Shown in pieces: positions 24,389 through 32,535 of a DNA stretch of 54,415 nt. Origin of the DNA: Cnuella takakiae (lineage in GTDB: Bacteria; Bacteroidota; Bacteroidia; Chitinophagales; Chitinophagaceae); NCBI RefSeq assembly GCF_001953305.1, contig NZ_MTFE01000010.1, positions 4,229,845 to 4,284,259 of the forward strand. Reading direction: 5' to 3'. A program made the translations under genes and the position numbers. The notes below the pieces were generated by a model that saw only the letters and a list, made by a program, of their open reading frames with translations, was not told where the DNA came from and ran no database searches. Numbering within the stretch: the stretch's first letter is position 1; each line of letters starts with the position of its first letter.

Positions 24389-24881
24389 GTGGACTCCTGG
24401 TTTTATAGTTAAAGCGTTAAAGCAAAATCAGCACAACGTCCTTGAGGGCTGCAGCACTGTTTATTGTTGCGCCGGGTGGCCGCAACATTGTGTTCAAGAA
24501 TAAAAGGCAATTTTAAAGGGCGGATTGCTGCATGGCCCGTAACTCCTACTACCACCTCCGGAGGTAGCAAGACATAATACAGGCAGGTTCATGCGTTCGT
24601 TAAGTGGGAAAAAAGGAATGGCGGCAATGCAATCGAGGTGCGCTTCAATGTCATACGGATGTTTCGGGTAGGCTTTTAGTTTCATGTAAACTACTTCTTT
24701 TGTAGTCCCTAGCCCTGTTTAAAACCACCAATTCGTAGAGGTGAATTCAAACCTGACCCATGGGTTAAAGGTCACCAAATATATTTTTTTCTTAAGACAA
24801 ACAAAAAATTGTTTACAAATATTGGTTTTTAACAATATAAAACGGTATGGGAAATTAGGCTATTATAACAACCCCGGTGTT
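24389..24881. other. Leader region of SusC locus 3 with a possible small peptide frame
   Basis: On the minus strand TGTTGCG and CGCAACA form a hairpin around 24461-24486 in the SusC leader. A 63-codon frame occupies 24494-24685. From 24700 to 24881 the sequence is AT-rich with no gene and separates the Sus cluster from the HhH protein gene. Confidence 0.4.
24494..24685 (-). CDS. Possible small peptide upstream of SusC locus 3
   Basis: This 63-residue frame starts with ATG preceded by GTTTAC, the same context as the SusC starts at 11697 and 18136. It reads MKLKAYPKHPYDIEAHLDCI and later LATSGGGSRSYGPCSNPPFK. It has no signal peptide or membrane segment and no family I recognise. It lies about 105 bases upstream of the SusC start on the same strand. 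It may be a chance frame; the glycine/serine/cysteine-rich tail is the only feature of note. Confidence 0.22.
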   Translation of the reverse strand: MKLKAYPKHPYDIEAHLDCIAAIPFFPLNERMNLPVLCLATSGGGSRSYGPCSNPPFKIAFYS

Positions 24882-26897
24882 TTACCATTGCCACACCAAC
24901 TGGAGCTTCAGATCCGTCCGGCTTTCCCTGCCAAGGTCATTGGCTGACATGGGCTTACCTGCATTTTTCAGGGTATGTGCCACCCGCATCCAAACATCCA
25001 AGTCCTTACCCGCCTTCAGGCGCATATTTATATATCCACGCCAACCTTTACCCACAAAACCCGGAATGGAGTAGCTATACAGCACATCCTGTTCGTAAGC
25101 GAAAATACGGGCATTGGCATCGGCGGCATCAAACCAGCATAGCCGCAGATCGGCCGTAACCCAGCGCGGAGGACGGTATTGCAGGTCGGAGAAAAATAGG
25201 AAGCCATGGGTTGGCGCAAAAGAACCCAACCTTGCAGCAACCCCTTCGGCACGGCAGCGCAACTGCCAGCGGTTGCTGAGCGCATGGCTCCACTGCAGCC
25301 TTGCCGACTGGCGGTGCCGGCCAAGTACAATAGGAACAGCAGCATCTGCGGGCAAATAATTGGCAGGCTTGTTTTCACTGCGCAACAGCAGAAGTCCTTC
25401 CGAGCCACGCTGTGGTTGCACCTGCACCTGCAATAAATAATCGCTTCCCGCGCCAGGTGCCGCCACCCGGAAGCGCAGCCAGGGCCACCGATACAGGTCG
25501 GCATAGGCCTGCATCCTGATGCGGTGAGGCAGGCGTACCTGCATGCCCATGTACCATCCCTGTTCGTTGGTTGCACTGCCGGTTTCGGCAAAAACATTGG
25601 GAACCAGTGCCGTATACCCGGCGGGCAGGTGGCGGGCCAGCAGGGATAGATCTACCTGCGGGCGCAAGGACAATACAGCACCCTGCACCAGTGCTATGTT
25701 CCTTTTATAATCAAGTGCGGCTTCGCCAAAAAGGTGGAGGTTCCGAAAAGTATAGCTAAAGTCGGTACCGGCATTTCCAAAACGGGTGCCTGCCGGCGCA
25801 TACAGGTTGTAAGGCTCGGCCTGCTTTTCAATGGGCAGGGCATACCCATACAGCAGGCCATTCAGGCCGGCATAGAAAGCCCCCGACCGATACTGTACGA
25901 CCGCTCCCGCAACCGTTTGCCGCACCGATCGGCGGCTGGCATACTCGCTGGCAGTGCGGTGCAACCCAGAGGTTGGGAAACTGGTAATTACGGCAGTTCC
26001 TTCGTTACCCATACCGGTGATGGCATCGGTTTTTTGACGGGCACCAAAAAAGGTTGCCTCCCAATGCCCCCTACCTATGGTAAGACCGGCGCCCCGGAGA
26101 AAATACAATTCGCCTGCAGAGGCATAAGGCCTTAAAACCGGCCCCTGCCTTTTGATGGCCAGCACCTCGGGACCCTTACCAAAAGCAAGCGCCTGCCATT
26201 GTACCAGGCCCTGCCCTATGTTTGTGGTAAAATCACCCAGCGCCAGGGCTTTGAGCCATCCTTTGGGCCGGGCAAATAAATGAAAGGAAGTAAAGTCGGG
26301 GCTGCTCCTGCCCTTCTTTGCCAGGGTTTCACCGGCATCTTTATCTGCCACTACTCCATACTGAAGGCCTTGAGGATGCCGGTACAGGTAACGCACCAGC
26401 AACTGGTTGGGGTCGCCGGCAAAACTGCCTGCTTCGCTTTGCCCATAATCTTCCGTTTTAGGAAAACTGCGGCCCCAACGTATTTGCAGTAAATGTGCAC
26501 CCGATGCCAAACGCTGCCGCCAGCTGGCCCAGCTTTCCGGAGCGGTTACCGTAATATATGGCAGCAGGCTGCGGATCAGGGATGGCTCCCATCCGGGTAC
26601 CGCTTGCAATTCATGAACAGCTACCAACGGACCTGCAAGGCTGCGGTAGCGCAACAACTGCTCGATGAGTAAGGGCGAAAGAAATGGGAACAATTTGAGT
26701 TCATCAGCACTTGCTGTATTCAGGTTGAGTGGGTGGCGCTGCCGGTACTGGAGTTGGAGCAGGAGGGTTTCATCGGGAGCTACATCCGACAGTGCAGCTA
26801 AATTTTCCAACTGCTGCCCCAGGTTGGGTGGCACCTCCTGTGCAGCAAGCGACAGGCAAGCCAGCCCCAGCATCAGTATGATGTACCAACGCTTCAT
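24882..26897 (-). CDS. Helix-hairpin-helix domain outer-membrane beta-barrel protein
   Basis: The 671-residue protein has a signal peptide (MKRWYIILMLGLACLSLAAQ). A ComEA-like helix-hairpin-helix repeat follows at about 55-115 (LNLNTASADELKLFPFLSPLLIEQLL, then VHELQAVPGWEPSLIRSLLPYI). The rest is about 550 residues of alternating strands typical of an outer-membrane barrel (LLQIRWGRSFPKTEDYG, YGVVADKDAGE, ending LKLQLVWQW). HhH modules usually bind DNA, so a surface or periplasmic role in DNA handling is conceivable, but this is inference. Its start overlaps the end of the upstream barrel gene by 4 bases, so the two are cotranscribed and perhaps act together. Confidence 0.8.
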   Translation of the reverse strand: MKRWYIILMLGLACLSLAAQEVPPNLGQQLENLAALSDVAPDETLLLQLQYRQRHPLNLNTASADELKLFPFLSPLLIEQLLRYRSLAGPLVAVHELQAVPGWEPSLIRSLLPYITVTAPESWASWRQRLASGAHLLQIRWGRSFPKTEDYGQSEAGSFAGDPNQLLVRYLYRHPQGLQYGVVADKDAGETLAKKGRSSPDFTSFHLFARPKGWLKALALGDFTTNIGQGLVQWQALAFGKGPEVLAIKRQGPVLRPYASAGELYFLRGAGLTIGRGHWEATFFGARQKTDAITGMGNEGTAVITSFPTSGLHRTASEYASRRSVRQTVAGAVVQYRSGAFYAGLNGLLYGYALPIEKQAEPYNLYAPAGTRFGNAGTDFSYTFRNLHLFGEAALDYKRNIALVQGAVLSLRPQVDLSLLARHLPAGYTALVPNVFAETGSATNEQGWYMGMQVRLPHRIRMQAYADLYRWPWLRFRVAAPGAGSDYLLQVQVQPQRGSEGLLLLRSENKPANYLPADAAVPIVLGRHRQSARLQWSHALSNRWQLRCRAEGVAARLGSFAPTHGFLFFSDLQYRPPRWVTADLRLCWFDAADANARIFAYEQDVLYSYSIPGFVGKGWRGYINMRLKAGKDLDVWMRVAHTLKNAGKPMSANDLGRESRTDLKLQLVWQW

Positions 26898-27697
26898 TTC
26901 TTTTGTATTGGCTGGTACACTAACTGCAAGCCGGGGCTCAATCCAAGTTGTGTATGCAGGCTGCTGTAAACATCAAGCCGCAGGGGACCGAAGAAATAAC
27001 CAATGCCCAACACCACCTGGCTGCTGCCGCTGCCCAGGCCTGCCCGGAGGAGCGCTTTGCCGCCAAACTGGTACTGCAGGGCCGCCAGCACTTCAGGGCT
27101 TGCGTCCTCCGTTTTACCCAAATTAAATCCAAGAAATAGAGCATCGGAAACATCCGCAGCAATCCCCAATTGGTAACGGGCAACCTGTCTATCCAATCCT
27201 CGCTTACCGGTACCTAGGTTTGTAAGACTGGCCAGTGCCTGTACACCCGTAGCCAGCTGCAGTTGGCTGCTGAGCGTATATCCCATTGTTCCTGCAGCGT
27301 CATACCCCTGTGCCAGCTGCCCAAGGTATTGCACCTGCAAACCCAGGCTGGCAGCCGGGCCCAGTTGCTGTGCAAAGCACATTGCATAACAGGTTTGCCG
27401 CAGGCTTTCTCCTCCCTGTTGTTGGATAAAGAACCCTGCTGCCTGCTTACCAAAACCAAAGGCTGCCGCCATACCGGCACTATGCAGGGAAGGAATCATA
27501 AATGGCCGGGCGCCATACATGCCGGCACTAAACCCGTTCATGTTGGACAGGGTAGCCGGCTGGTAAAAAATACCCAGCACTTAAGGCTGTTTGCGGCTTC
27601 CGGCAATGAGATTTTGGTAAAAAGTTTCGGGAGACGCTTGCTGCCCCCAGACAATGACAGTGTATAAAACCAGGAAGCCACTAAAGAGGGACCGCAT
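26894..27697 (-). pseudogene. PorQ/PorV-like barrel protein gene interrupted by a stop codon
   Basis: The frame from ATG 27695-27697 encodes a good signal peptide (MRSLFSGFLVLYTVIVWGQ) and a conserved-looking mature start. It hits a TAA at 27581-27583 after 38 codons and then continues open in the same frame for 228 codons. The downstream part (FYQPATLSNMNGFSAGMYGARPF and further strands) resembles the start of PorV/PorQ-type barrels (NPAxLA..xxAGxYxExRF). A GTG right after the stop could start a leaderless-secretion product, but it would lack a signal peptide. A single nonsense change in a formerly intact 267-residue gene is the simplest reading. The 3' end overlaps the HhH-barrel gene by 4 bases. 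Confidence 0.7.
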
Positions 27698-27850
27698 GGC
27701 AGTTAGTTTTACTTAATGTACGCTTATTGCAGTGCTTATGCAAGCGCCTGCAGTAAAGGACCATGGCGTTCTGAAAAAAAGGTGTTTTTGCCTGTACCCT
27801 GCCCGCTCAATCCTTAACGTTTAAACTTTGTGCGGTACGGGGCACACCGT

Positions 27851-27858
27851 TACCTTTG
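27851..27858 (+). promoter_or_regulatory. TAnnTTTG promoter element of folD
   Basis: TACCTTTG matches the Bacteroidota -7 consensus and ends 4 bases before the folD ATG. The transcript would begin at or next to the start codon, i.e. leaderless. Confidence 0.55.
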
Positions 27859-27862
27859 CGCC

Positions 27863-28753
27863 ATGCAAATTTTAAACGGCAAAGAAGCCGCTCAGGCCAT
27901 CAAGGATTCCCTGAAATTAAATGTTGCCCAGCTCTCCGCACAGGGCAAGGAAGTACCCCATCTTGCCGCCATCCTGGTGGGTAATAATGGTGCCTCTGAA
28001 ACCTATGTAGCCGCCAAGGTGAAAGCCTGCGAAGAAGTGGGCTTCAAAAGTACCCTGGTACGCGCCGAAGAAAATATCTCTTCGCTGAAGCTGCTGGATA
28101 TGATCCGCGAGCTCAACCTTGACCCTGATGTGGACGGCATCCTGGTGCAACTGCCCTTGCCCAAGCACATCTCCGAAGAGGAAGTGATCAATACCATTGA
28201 CCCCGCCAAAGACGTGGATGGTTTTCACCCCAGCAATGTAGGCCGCATGGTACTGGGCCAGAGCACCTTTGTGCCGGCAACGCCTTATGGCATCATGCTG
28301 CTGCTGGAACACTACAAGGTAGAAACCAAGGGCAAGCATGCCGTAGTGATCGGCCGCAGCCATATTGTGGGCCGCCCCATGAGCATCCTGCTGAGCGGCA
28401 GTGGCAACCCCGGCAACTGCACCGTTACCATTTGCCACTCGCATACGCACAACCTGAAAGAAATCTGCCAGAGCGCCGATATCATTGTTGCAGCCCTAGG
28501 CCGACCCGAATTTGTAACCGCCGACATGGTGAAAGACGGTGCCGTGGTGATCGACGTAGGCATCACCCGTGTGGAAGACCCCACCAAAAAATCGGGCTTC
28601 AAGCTGAAGGGCGATGTAGACTACGAAAATGTTGCGCCTAAATGTTCGTACATCACACCCGTACCGGGTGGCGTAGGCCCCATGACTATTGCAGCGCTGA
28701 TGAAAAACACATTTAAAAGCTGCGCATTGAAGCACTACGAAGAGAGCCAGTGA
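27863..28753 (+). CDS. folD: Bifunctional methylenetetrahydrofolate dehydrogenase / cyclohydrolase
   Basis: FolD interconverts 5,10-methylene-THF, methenyl-THF and 10-formyl-THF in the cytoplasm, supplying one-carbon units for purines and initiator tRNA. The 296 residues carry the family signatures: [17 protein letters not shown] with the catalytic lysine, [23 protein letters not shown], the NADP-binding [10 protein letters not shown] and the C-terminal [10 protein letters not shown]. The frame extends 11 codons upstream, but the ATG at 27863 is chosen because a TACCTTTG element ends 4 bases before it. The gene stands alone with its own terminator hairpin after the stop. Confidence 0.96.
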   Translation: MQILNGKEAAQAIKDSLKLNVAQLSAQGKEVPHLAAILVGNNGASETYVAAKVKACEEVGFKSTLVRAEENISSLKLLDMIRELNLDPDVDGILVQLPLPKHISEEEVINTIDPAKDVDGFHPSNVGRMVLGQSTFVPATPYGIMLLLEHYKVETKGKHAVVIGRSHIVGRPMSILLSGSGNPGNCTVTICHSHTHNLKEICQSADIIVAALGRPEFVTADMVKDGAVVIDVGITRVEDPTKKSGFKLKGDVDYENVAPKCSYITPVPGGVGPMTIAALMKNTFKSCALKHYEESQ

Positions 28754-28780
28754 TCTGAACGCAGTCGCATTCATCGATAG

Positions 28781-28866
28781 GAAAAGAGCAGGCCGGTAGT
28801 TCTGAGCTGGAAAACCCAACGGTTTTATTTAATGAACAGCCCCGAACTGCCGGCTCTTTTCTTTAT
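28781..28866 (+). terminator. Terminator-like long hairpin downstream of folD
   Basis: GAAAAGAGC-GGCCGGTAGTTC (28781-28802) pairs imperfectly with GAACTGCCGG-CTCTTTTC (28844-28861) over a 40-base loop. A T-rich tail follows. Confidence 0.6.
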
Positions 28867-28944
28867 TTGCCATAAAAAAAGATTTCGAAGCAACCCCAAT
28901 TTCCCACAGTAAGGGTTGGTTTTGTTCTGTTCCAATTTGCAACA

Positions 28945-29472
28945 ATGGAAAATATCATTACCCGGAAAGTAACACCTGAGGATGTAGCCCAATTACAACA
29001 GATTGGCCGGTCAACATTTGCAGAAACCTTTGCTGCCAGCAACAGCGAGGAGAACATGAACAAATACCTGGAAGCGGGTTTTGCTACCGAAAAGCTGGCG
29101 GCAGAAATAAACAATCCTCATTCGCAATTTTACTTTGCGGAAGTGGATGGCAGGGTGATTGGTTATTTAAAACTCAACACCGGCCAGTCGCAAACCGAAC
29201 TCCAGGACCTTGGAGCACTGGAAATAGAGCGGATCTACGTGCTGCAGGAGTTCCAGGGCAAAAAAGTAGGCCAGTTGCTGTACGATAAAGCCATTGAAGT
29301 GGCCCGGCAAACCGGTGCCAGATATGTATGGCTGGGCGTGTGGGAAGAAAACCCCAGGGCCATCCGCTTTTACCAGAAAAATGGTTTTGTTGCTTTCGAC
29401 AAACACATTTTCAAACTGGGTGATGACGAACAGACCGACATTATGATGAAACTTGAACTGGCAGGCAACTGA
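28945..29472 (+). CDS. GNAT-family N-acetyltransferase
   Basis: The 175-residue cytoplasmic protein has the GNAT fold. An N-terminal TPEDVAQLQQIGRSTFAETF leads to the acetyl-CoA pyrophosphate-binding loop (IYVLQEFQGKKVGQLLYDKAIEVA) and the C-terminal signature LGVWEENPRAIRFYQKNGF. The acceptor is not predictable. The closest general resemblance is to polyamine/ribosomal-protein type acetyltransferases of the PaiA sort, with low certainty. The ATG at 28945 is preceded by AATTTG, a weak -7-like sequence. queE starts 139 bases after its stop on the same strand. Confidence 0.88.
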   Translation: MENIITRKVTPEDVAQLQQIGRSTFAETFAASNSEENMNKYLEAGFATEKLAAEINNPHSQFYFAEVDGRVIGYLKLNTGQSQTELQDLGALEIERIYVLQEFQGKKVGQLLYDKAIEVARQTGARYVWLGVWEENPRAIRFYQKNGFVAFDKHIFKLGDDEQTDIMMKLELAGN

Positions 29473-29611
29473 AACCGAAAGGAGCATTGCGCCAGTTTCA
29501 AGAGCACAAATCGAAACTCTTTACCAACCATACCTGTTTCCAGGCAAAAGCGATCAAACTAAAATGGCAGCTTTTGTACAAATCCAATTAAGCACCTGTG
29601 AACAATCCGAT

Positions 29612-30232
29612 ATGACTGAATTAGCAACAAAGACGACCACCCTTCCTGTTATGGAGCACTTTTACACCCTGCAGGGTGAGGGTGCCTATATGGGTAAGGC
29701 AGCCTACTTTATCCGCCTGGGCGGGTGCGATGTGGGCTGCGTGTGGTGTGATGTAAAGGAAAGCTGGGATGCGGCAAAGCATCCGCAGTGGGCTATCGCA
29801 GACCTGGTAGCTACCGTTAAAGCAACCCCCACAGAAATAGTAGTGATTACGGGCGGCGAACCACTGATGCACGACCTTACCGAGCTTACCGGGCAACTGA
29901 AAGCCGCCGGTCTGCGCACCCACATTGAAACTTCGGGCTCTTCGCCCCTTTCGGGTACGCTGGATTGGATTACCCTTTCGCCCAAAAAATTCAAGCAACC
30001 CCTTCGCGGGGTATTGCCCCATGCACACGAACTCAAGATCGTGGTGTTTAATAAATCTGATTTTGATTGGGCCCGCCAGTGGGCTGCCCAGGTAGGTCCG
30101 CACTGCCGCCTGTACATCCAGCCCGAATGGAGCAAGGCCGCGCAGATAACGCCCCTGATCATCGAGTTTATTAAAGAGAATCCCCAATGGCAACTGTCGT
30201 TGCAGGTACATAAGTATATCAATGTGCCCTAG
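29612..30232 (+). CDS. queE: 7-carboxy-7-deazaguanine synthase (radical SAM)
   Basis: QueE converts 6-carboxytetrahydropterin to 7-carboxy-7-deazaguanine in queuosine/preQ0 synthesis. The radical-SAM cluster motif is CDVGCVWC (C39, C43, C46), preceded by the substrate loop FYTLQGEGAYMGKAAYFIRLGG and followed by VVITGGEPLMH. This is the compact 206-residue form. The frame is open back to 29453, but that would overlap the acetyltransferase gene and gives an unconserved extension. The ATG at 29612 (MTELATKTT) is therefore preferred. No queC, queD or queF lies in the window, and I see no preQ1 riboswitch-like structure upstream. Confidence 0.92.
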   Translation: MTELATKTTTLPVMEHFYTLQGEGAYMGKAAYFIRLGGCDVGCVWCDVKESWDAAKHPQWAIADLVATVKATPTEIVVITGGEPLMHDLTELTGQLKAAGLRTHIETSGSSPLSGTLDWITLSPKKFKQPLRGVLPHAHELKIVVFNKSDFDWARQWAAQVGPHCRLYIQPEWSKAAQITPLIIEFIKENPQWQLSLQVHKYINVP

Positions 30233-30236
30233 GCCA

Positions 30237-30291
30237 ACACCTAACAGGTTTTGGTTCTACACCTAACAGGTTTTTAAAACCTGTTAGGTGT
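30237..30291. repeat. ACACCTAACAGGTTTT repeat, palindromic pair plus one direct copy
   Basis: The unit ACACCTAACAGGTTTT occurs at 30237-30252 and again at 30259-30274. It is followed by its perfect inverse at 30276-30291. The 33-base palindrome can form a 16-bp hairpin after the queE stop and may serve as a terminator. Confidence 0.8.
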
Positions 30292-30348
30292 CACCTTCTC
30301 CAAGCAGGTTTTACCATCCCCTTAGCGCTTTAGCACTCCCCATCTTGG

Positions 30349-30356
30349 TATCTTCA
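30349..30356 (+). promoter_or_regulatory. -7-like element before the OmpA-family gene
   Basis: TATCTTCA, close to TAnnTTTG, ends 4 bases before the ATG at 30361. The same spacing is seen at folD and guaB. Confidence 0.35.
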
Positions 30357-30360
30357 TTTT

Positions 30361-32268
30361 ATGAAGCGACTCTGCGCCCTGCTGCTTTGCAGCGCCCTGC
30401 TTTTTGGCGGAGCAAGCCATGCCCAATACAATCCCGAAAAGATCAATAAAAAAGCGGTTGCGGCCTACAACCAGGCCATGCAACTTGCCGAAGGTGGCTC
30501 CTTTACTGCCGCCGTTCAACAACTTCAGGAAGCCATTAAAAGAGACCCCGCCTATGTGGAGGCTTACCTTTCGCTGGGTGGTGTGTACGGCCAGATAAAA
30601 GCACACGAACAAAGTGTTGCCGCCTACGAAAAAGCGTTGGCCCTTGACTCCAATTACAGTTCCGATTTCCGCCTCCCCTACTCCATTAACCTGGCTGGAA
30701 TGGGGCAGTTTGAAAAAGCAGCACAAACCATTGAAGCCCTGCTGGCCCGCCCCGCCCTGGGCGCCAATACCCGCAAGGCTGCCGAATACCGCCGCAAGTC
30801 GTACCAGTTTGCACTTGATTATGCCCGCACCCATGCAGGCGGCAACTACGTGTTTCGGCCCGAAAACCTGGGCGATGCCATCAACAGCCCATATTCTGAG
30901 TACTGGCCTTCGATGAGTGTGGAAGGCACGGAGTTGATCTTTACCCGTAAAGAGCGGGACGAAGATTTTTTTATCAGTGAAAAAGGAGCCAGCGGCTGGC
31001 AGCCTGCCTTCCGCATCAACGGCAGCCTCAACACCCCCGATAACGAAGGCGCCCAGATCCTATCCCAGGATGGCCAATGGCTGGTATTTGCCGGCAAAGA
31101 CCGCCCCGGTGGCTATGGCGGCTTCGACCTGTTTATTGCCTACAAAACACTCGATGGCTGGAGCCAGGCCATCAACCTGGGTAGCAAGGTCAATTCGGAG
31201 CATTGGGAATCGCAGCCCTGCCTGTCGCCCGACAAACGCAGTATTTATTTCTCCAGCAACCGCCCGGGTGGTTTTGGCGGCGAAGACCTATGGGTTTCGC
31301 ACCTGCAGCCCAATGGCCGTTTTGGCGAGCCGGTCAACCTGGGACCAACCATCAATACCACGGGTAATGAATCCTGTCCTTTCCTGCACGCCGATAACCA
31401 AACGCTTTATTTCTCTTCGGATGGCCACCCCGGCTATGGTGCCGGCGACCTGTACCTGGCACGCCGCACCGATAGTGCATGGAGCAAACCCGAAAACCTG
31501 GGCTATCCCATCAACACCATCAACAACGAAGCAACCCTTTTTGTAGCTGCCGATGGCCAGACGGCTTATTACGCATCTGATAGGGCTGATGGCAAGGGCC
31601 GCCTGGACATTTACCGCTTCGAATTACGCCCCGATGTTCGTCCGGTTAAAACCCTGTGGGTAAAAGGCAAGGTGTATGATGTAAAAACCAGCAAGGGCCT
31701 GCCTTCGGGTGTAGAACTGATAGATCTTGCCACCGGCCGCCCGGTATCACGGGTACAGACAAACGAAAACGGTGAGTACCTGGTAACCCTGCCTATTGGT
31801 AAGGACTATGCATTTAACGTGGCTCGCAGAGGGTACCTGTTTTTCTCGGATAACTTTTCACTCAAACAAAAACCTTCCGACGCTACTTACCGAAAAGATA
31901 TTCCCCTGCAACCCATAGAAGTTAATGCTTCGGTGGTGCTCCGGAACATTTTCTTCGACACCAACAAGTTTGACCTGGAGCCGGAGTCGGCAGCCGAACT
32001 GGACAAACTGGTACAACTGCTCCAGGAAAACCCGACGGTTAAAATCCTGATTGAAGGACATACCGATAATGTGGGCAATGCAGCAGACAATGCAACGCTG
32101 TCGCAAAACAGGGCAAAGTCGGTAGTGGCCTACCTTACCGGCAAAGGCATTGCAACTGCCCGCCTGCAGGCAAAAGGCTTTGGCGCCAGCAAGCCCATTG
32201 CCGATAACAACACAGAGGCAGGCAGGGCGCAAAACCGCCGGACGGAAGTGAAGATTATTGAACGATAG
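30361..32268 (+). CDS. TPR-PD40-OmpA family envelope protein
   Basis: The 635-residue exported protein starts MKRLCALLLCSALLFGGASHAQ. In order it has TPR repeats (about 30-120, NQAMQLAEGGSFTAAVQQLQEAI) and several WD40-like PD40 repeats (about 165-410; YFSSNRPGGFGGEDLWVS, YFSSDGHPGYGAGDLYLA). A carboxypeptidase-regulatory-like sandwich follows (about 425-500), then a C-terminal OmpA domain (about 520-635; ILIEGHTDNVG, LSQNRAKSVVAYL, NRRTEV). OmpA domains bind peptidoglycan. This architecture is that of PorE-like proteins of the type IX secretion/gliding apparatus and many Bacteroidota paralogues. Whether this one serves the SprA encoded later in the window is inference. Confidence 0.9.
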   Translation: MKRLCALLLCSALLFGGASHAQYNPEKINKKAVAAYNQAMQLAEGGSFTAAVQQLQEAIKRDPAYVEAYLSLGGVYGQIKAHEQSVAAYEKALALDSNYSSDFRLPYSINLAGMGQFEKAAQTIEALLARPALGANTRKAAEYRRKSYQFALDYARTHAGGNYVFRPENLGDAINSPYSEYWPSMSVEGTELIFTRKERDEDFFISEKGASGWQPAFRINGSLNTPDNEGAQILSQDGQWLVFAGKDRPGGYGGFDLFIAYKTLDGWSQAINLGSKVNSEHWESQPCLSPDKRSIYFSSNRPGGFGGEDLWVSHLQPNGRFGEPVNLGPTINTTGNESCPFLHADNQTLYFSSDGHPGYGAGDLYLARRTDSAWSKPENLGYPINTINNEATLFVAADGQTAYYASDRADGKGRLDIYRFELRPDVRPVKTLWVKGKVYDVKTSKGLPSGVELIDLATGRPVSRVQTNENGEYLVTLPIGKDYAFNVARRGYLFFSDNFSLKQKPSDATYRKDIPLQPIEVNASVVLRNIFFDTNKFDLEPESAAELDKLVQLLQENPTVKILIEGHTDNVGNAADNATLSQNRAKSVVAYLTGKGIATARLQAKGFGASKPIADNNTEAGRAQNRRTEVKIIER

Positions 32269-32436
32269 TTTGAGCGGAGGGTTGAGAGTTTGGAGTTGAG
32301 AGTTTGGGGTTACTAAAGACGCAATGTGAAACGAAAAGAACTGCAAGGAACAATCACCCAGGATAAAATACCTGTGCAATAAGGCCTGCACATTTGGTCT
32401 TGGGTTGATAATAATAAGCGCTTGCAACACCCAATG

Positions 32437-32482
32437 CGCTAACTGAAAAAACCAGGCAGCCGCCTGGTTTTTTCAGTTAGCG
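32437..32482. terminator. Bidirectional terminator after the OmpA-family gene
   Basis: A 21-bp perfect stem (CGCTAACTGAAAAAACCAGGC, arms 32437-32457 and 32462-32482) with a 4-base loop and internal A6/T6 tracts. Confidence 0.85.
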
Positions 32483-32535
32483 GAGCAACCTTGTATAAAG
32501 ACAACCAGAACTAATTTTTATTATTTTCAAAACGG

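Noticed and set aside
29473-29611. Possible preQ1 riboswitch or N-terminal extension upstream of queE
   Set aside because: No compact C-rich hairpin plus A-rich tail characteristic of preQ1-I is visible, and the extended reading frame is not queE-like.
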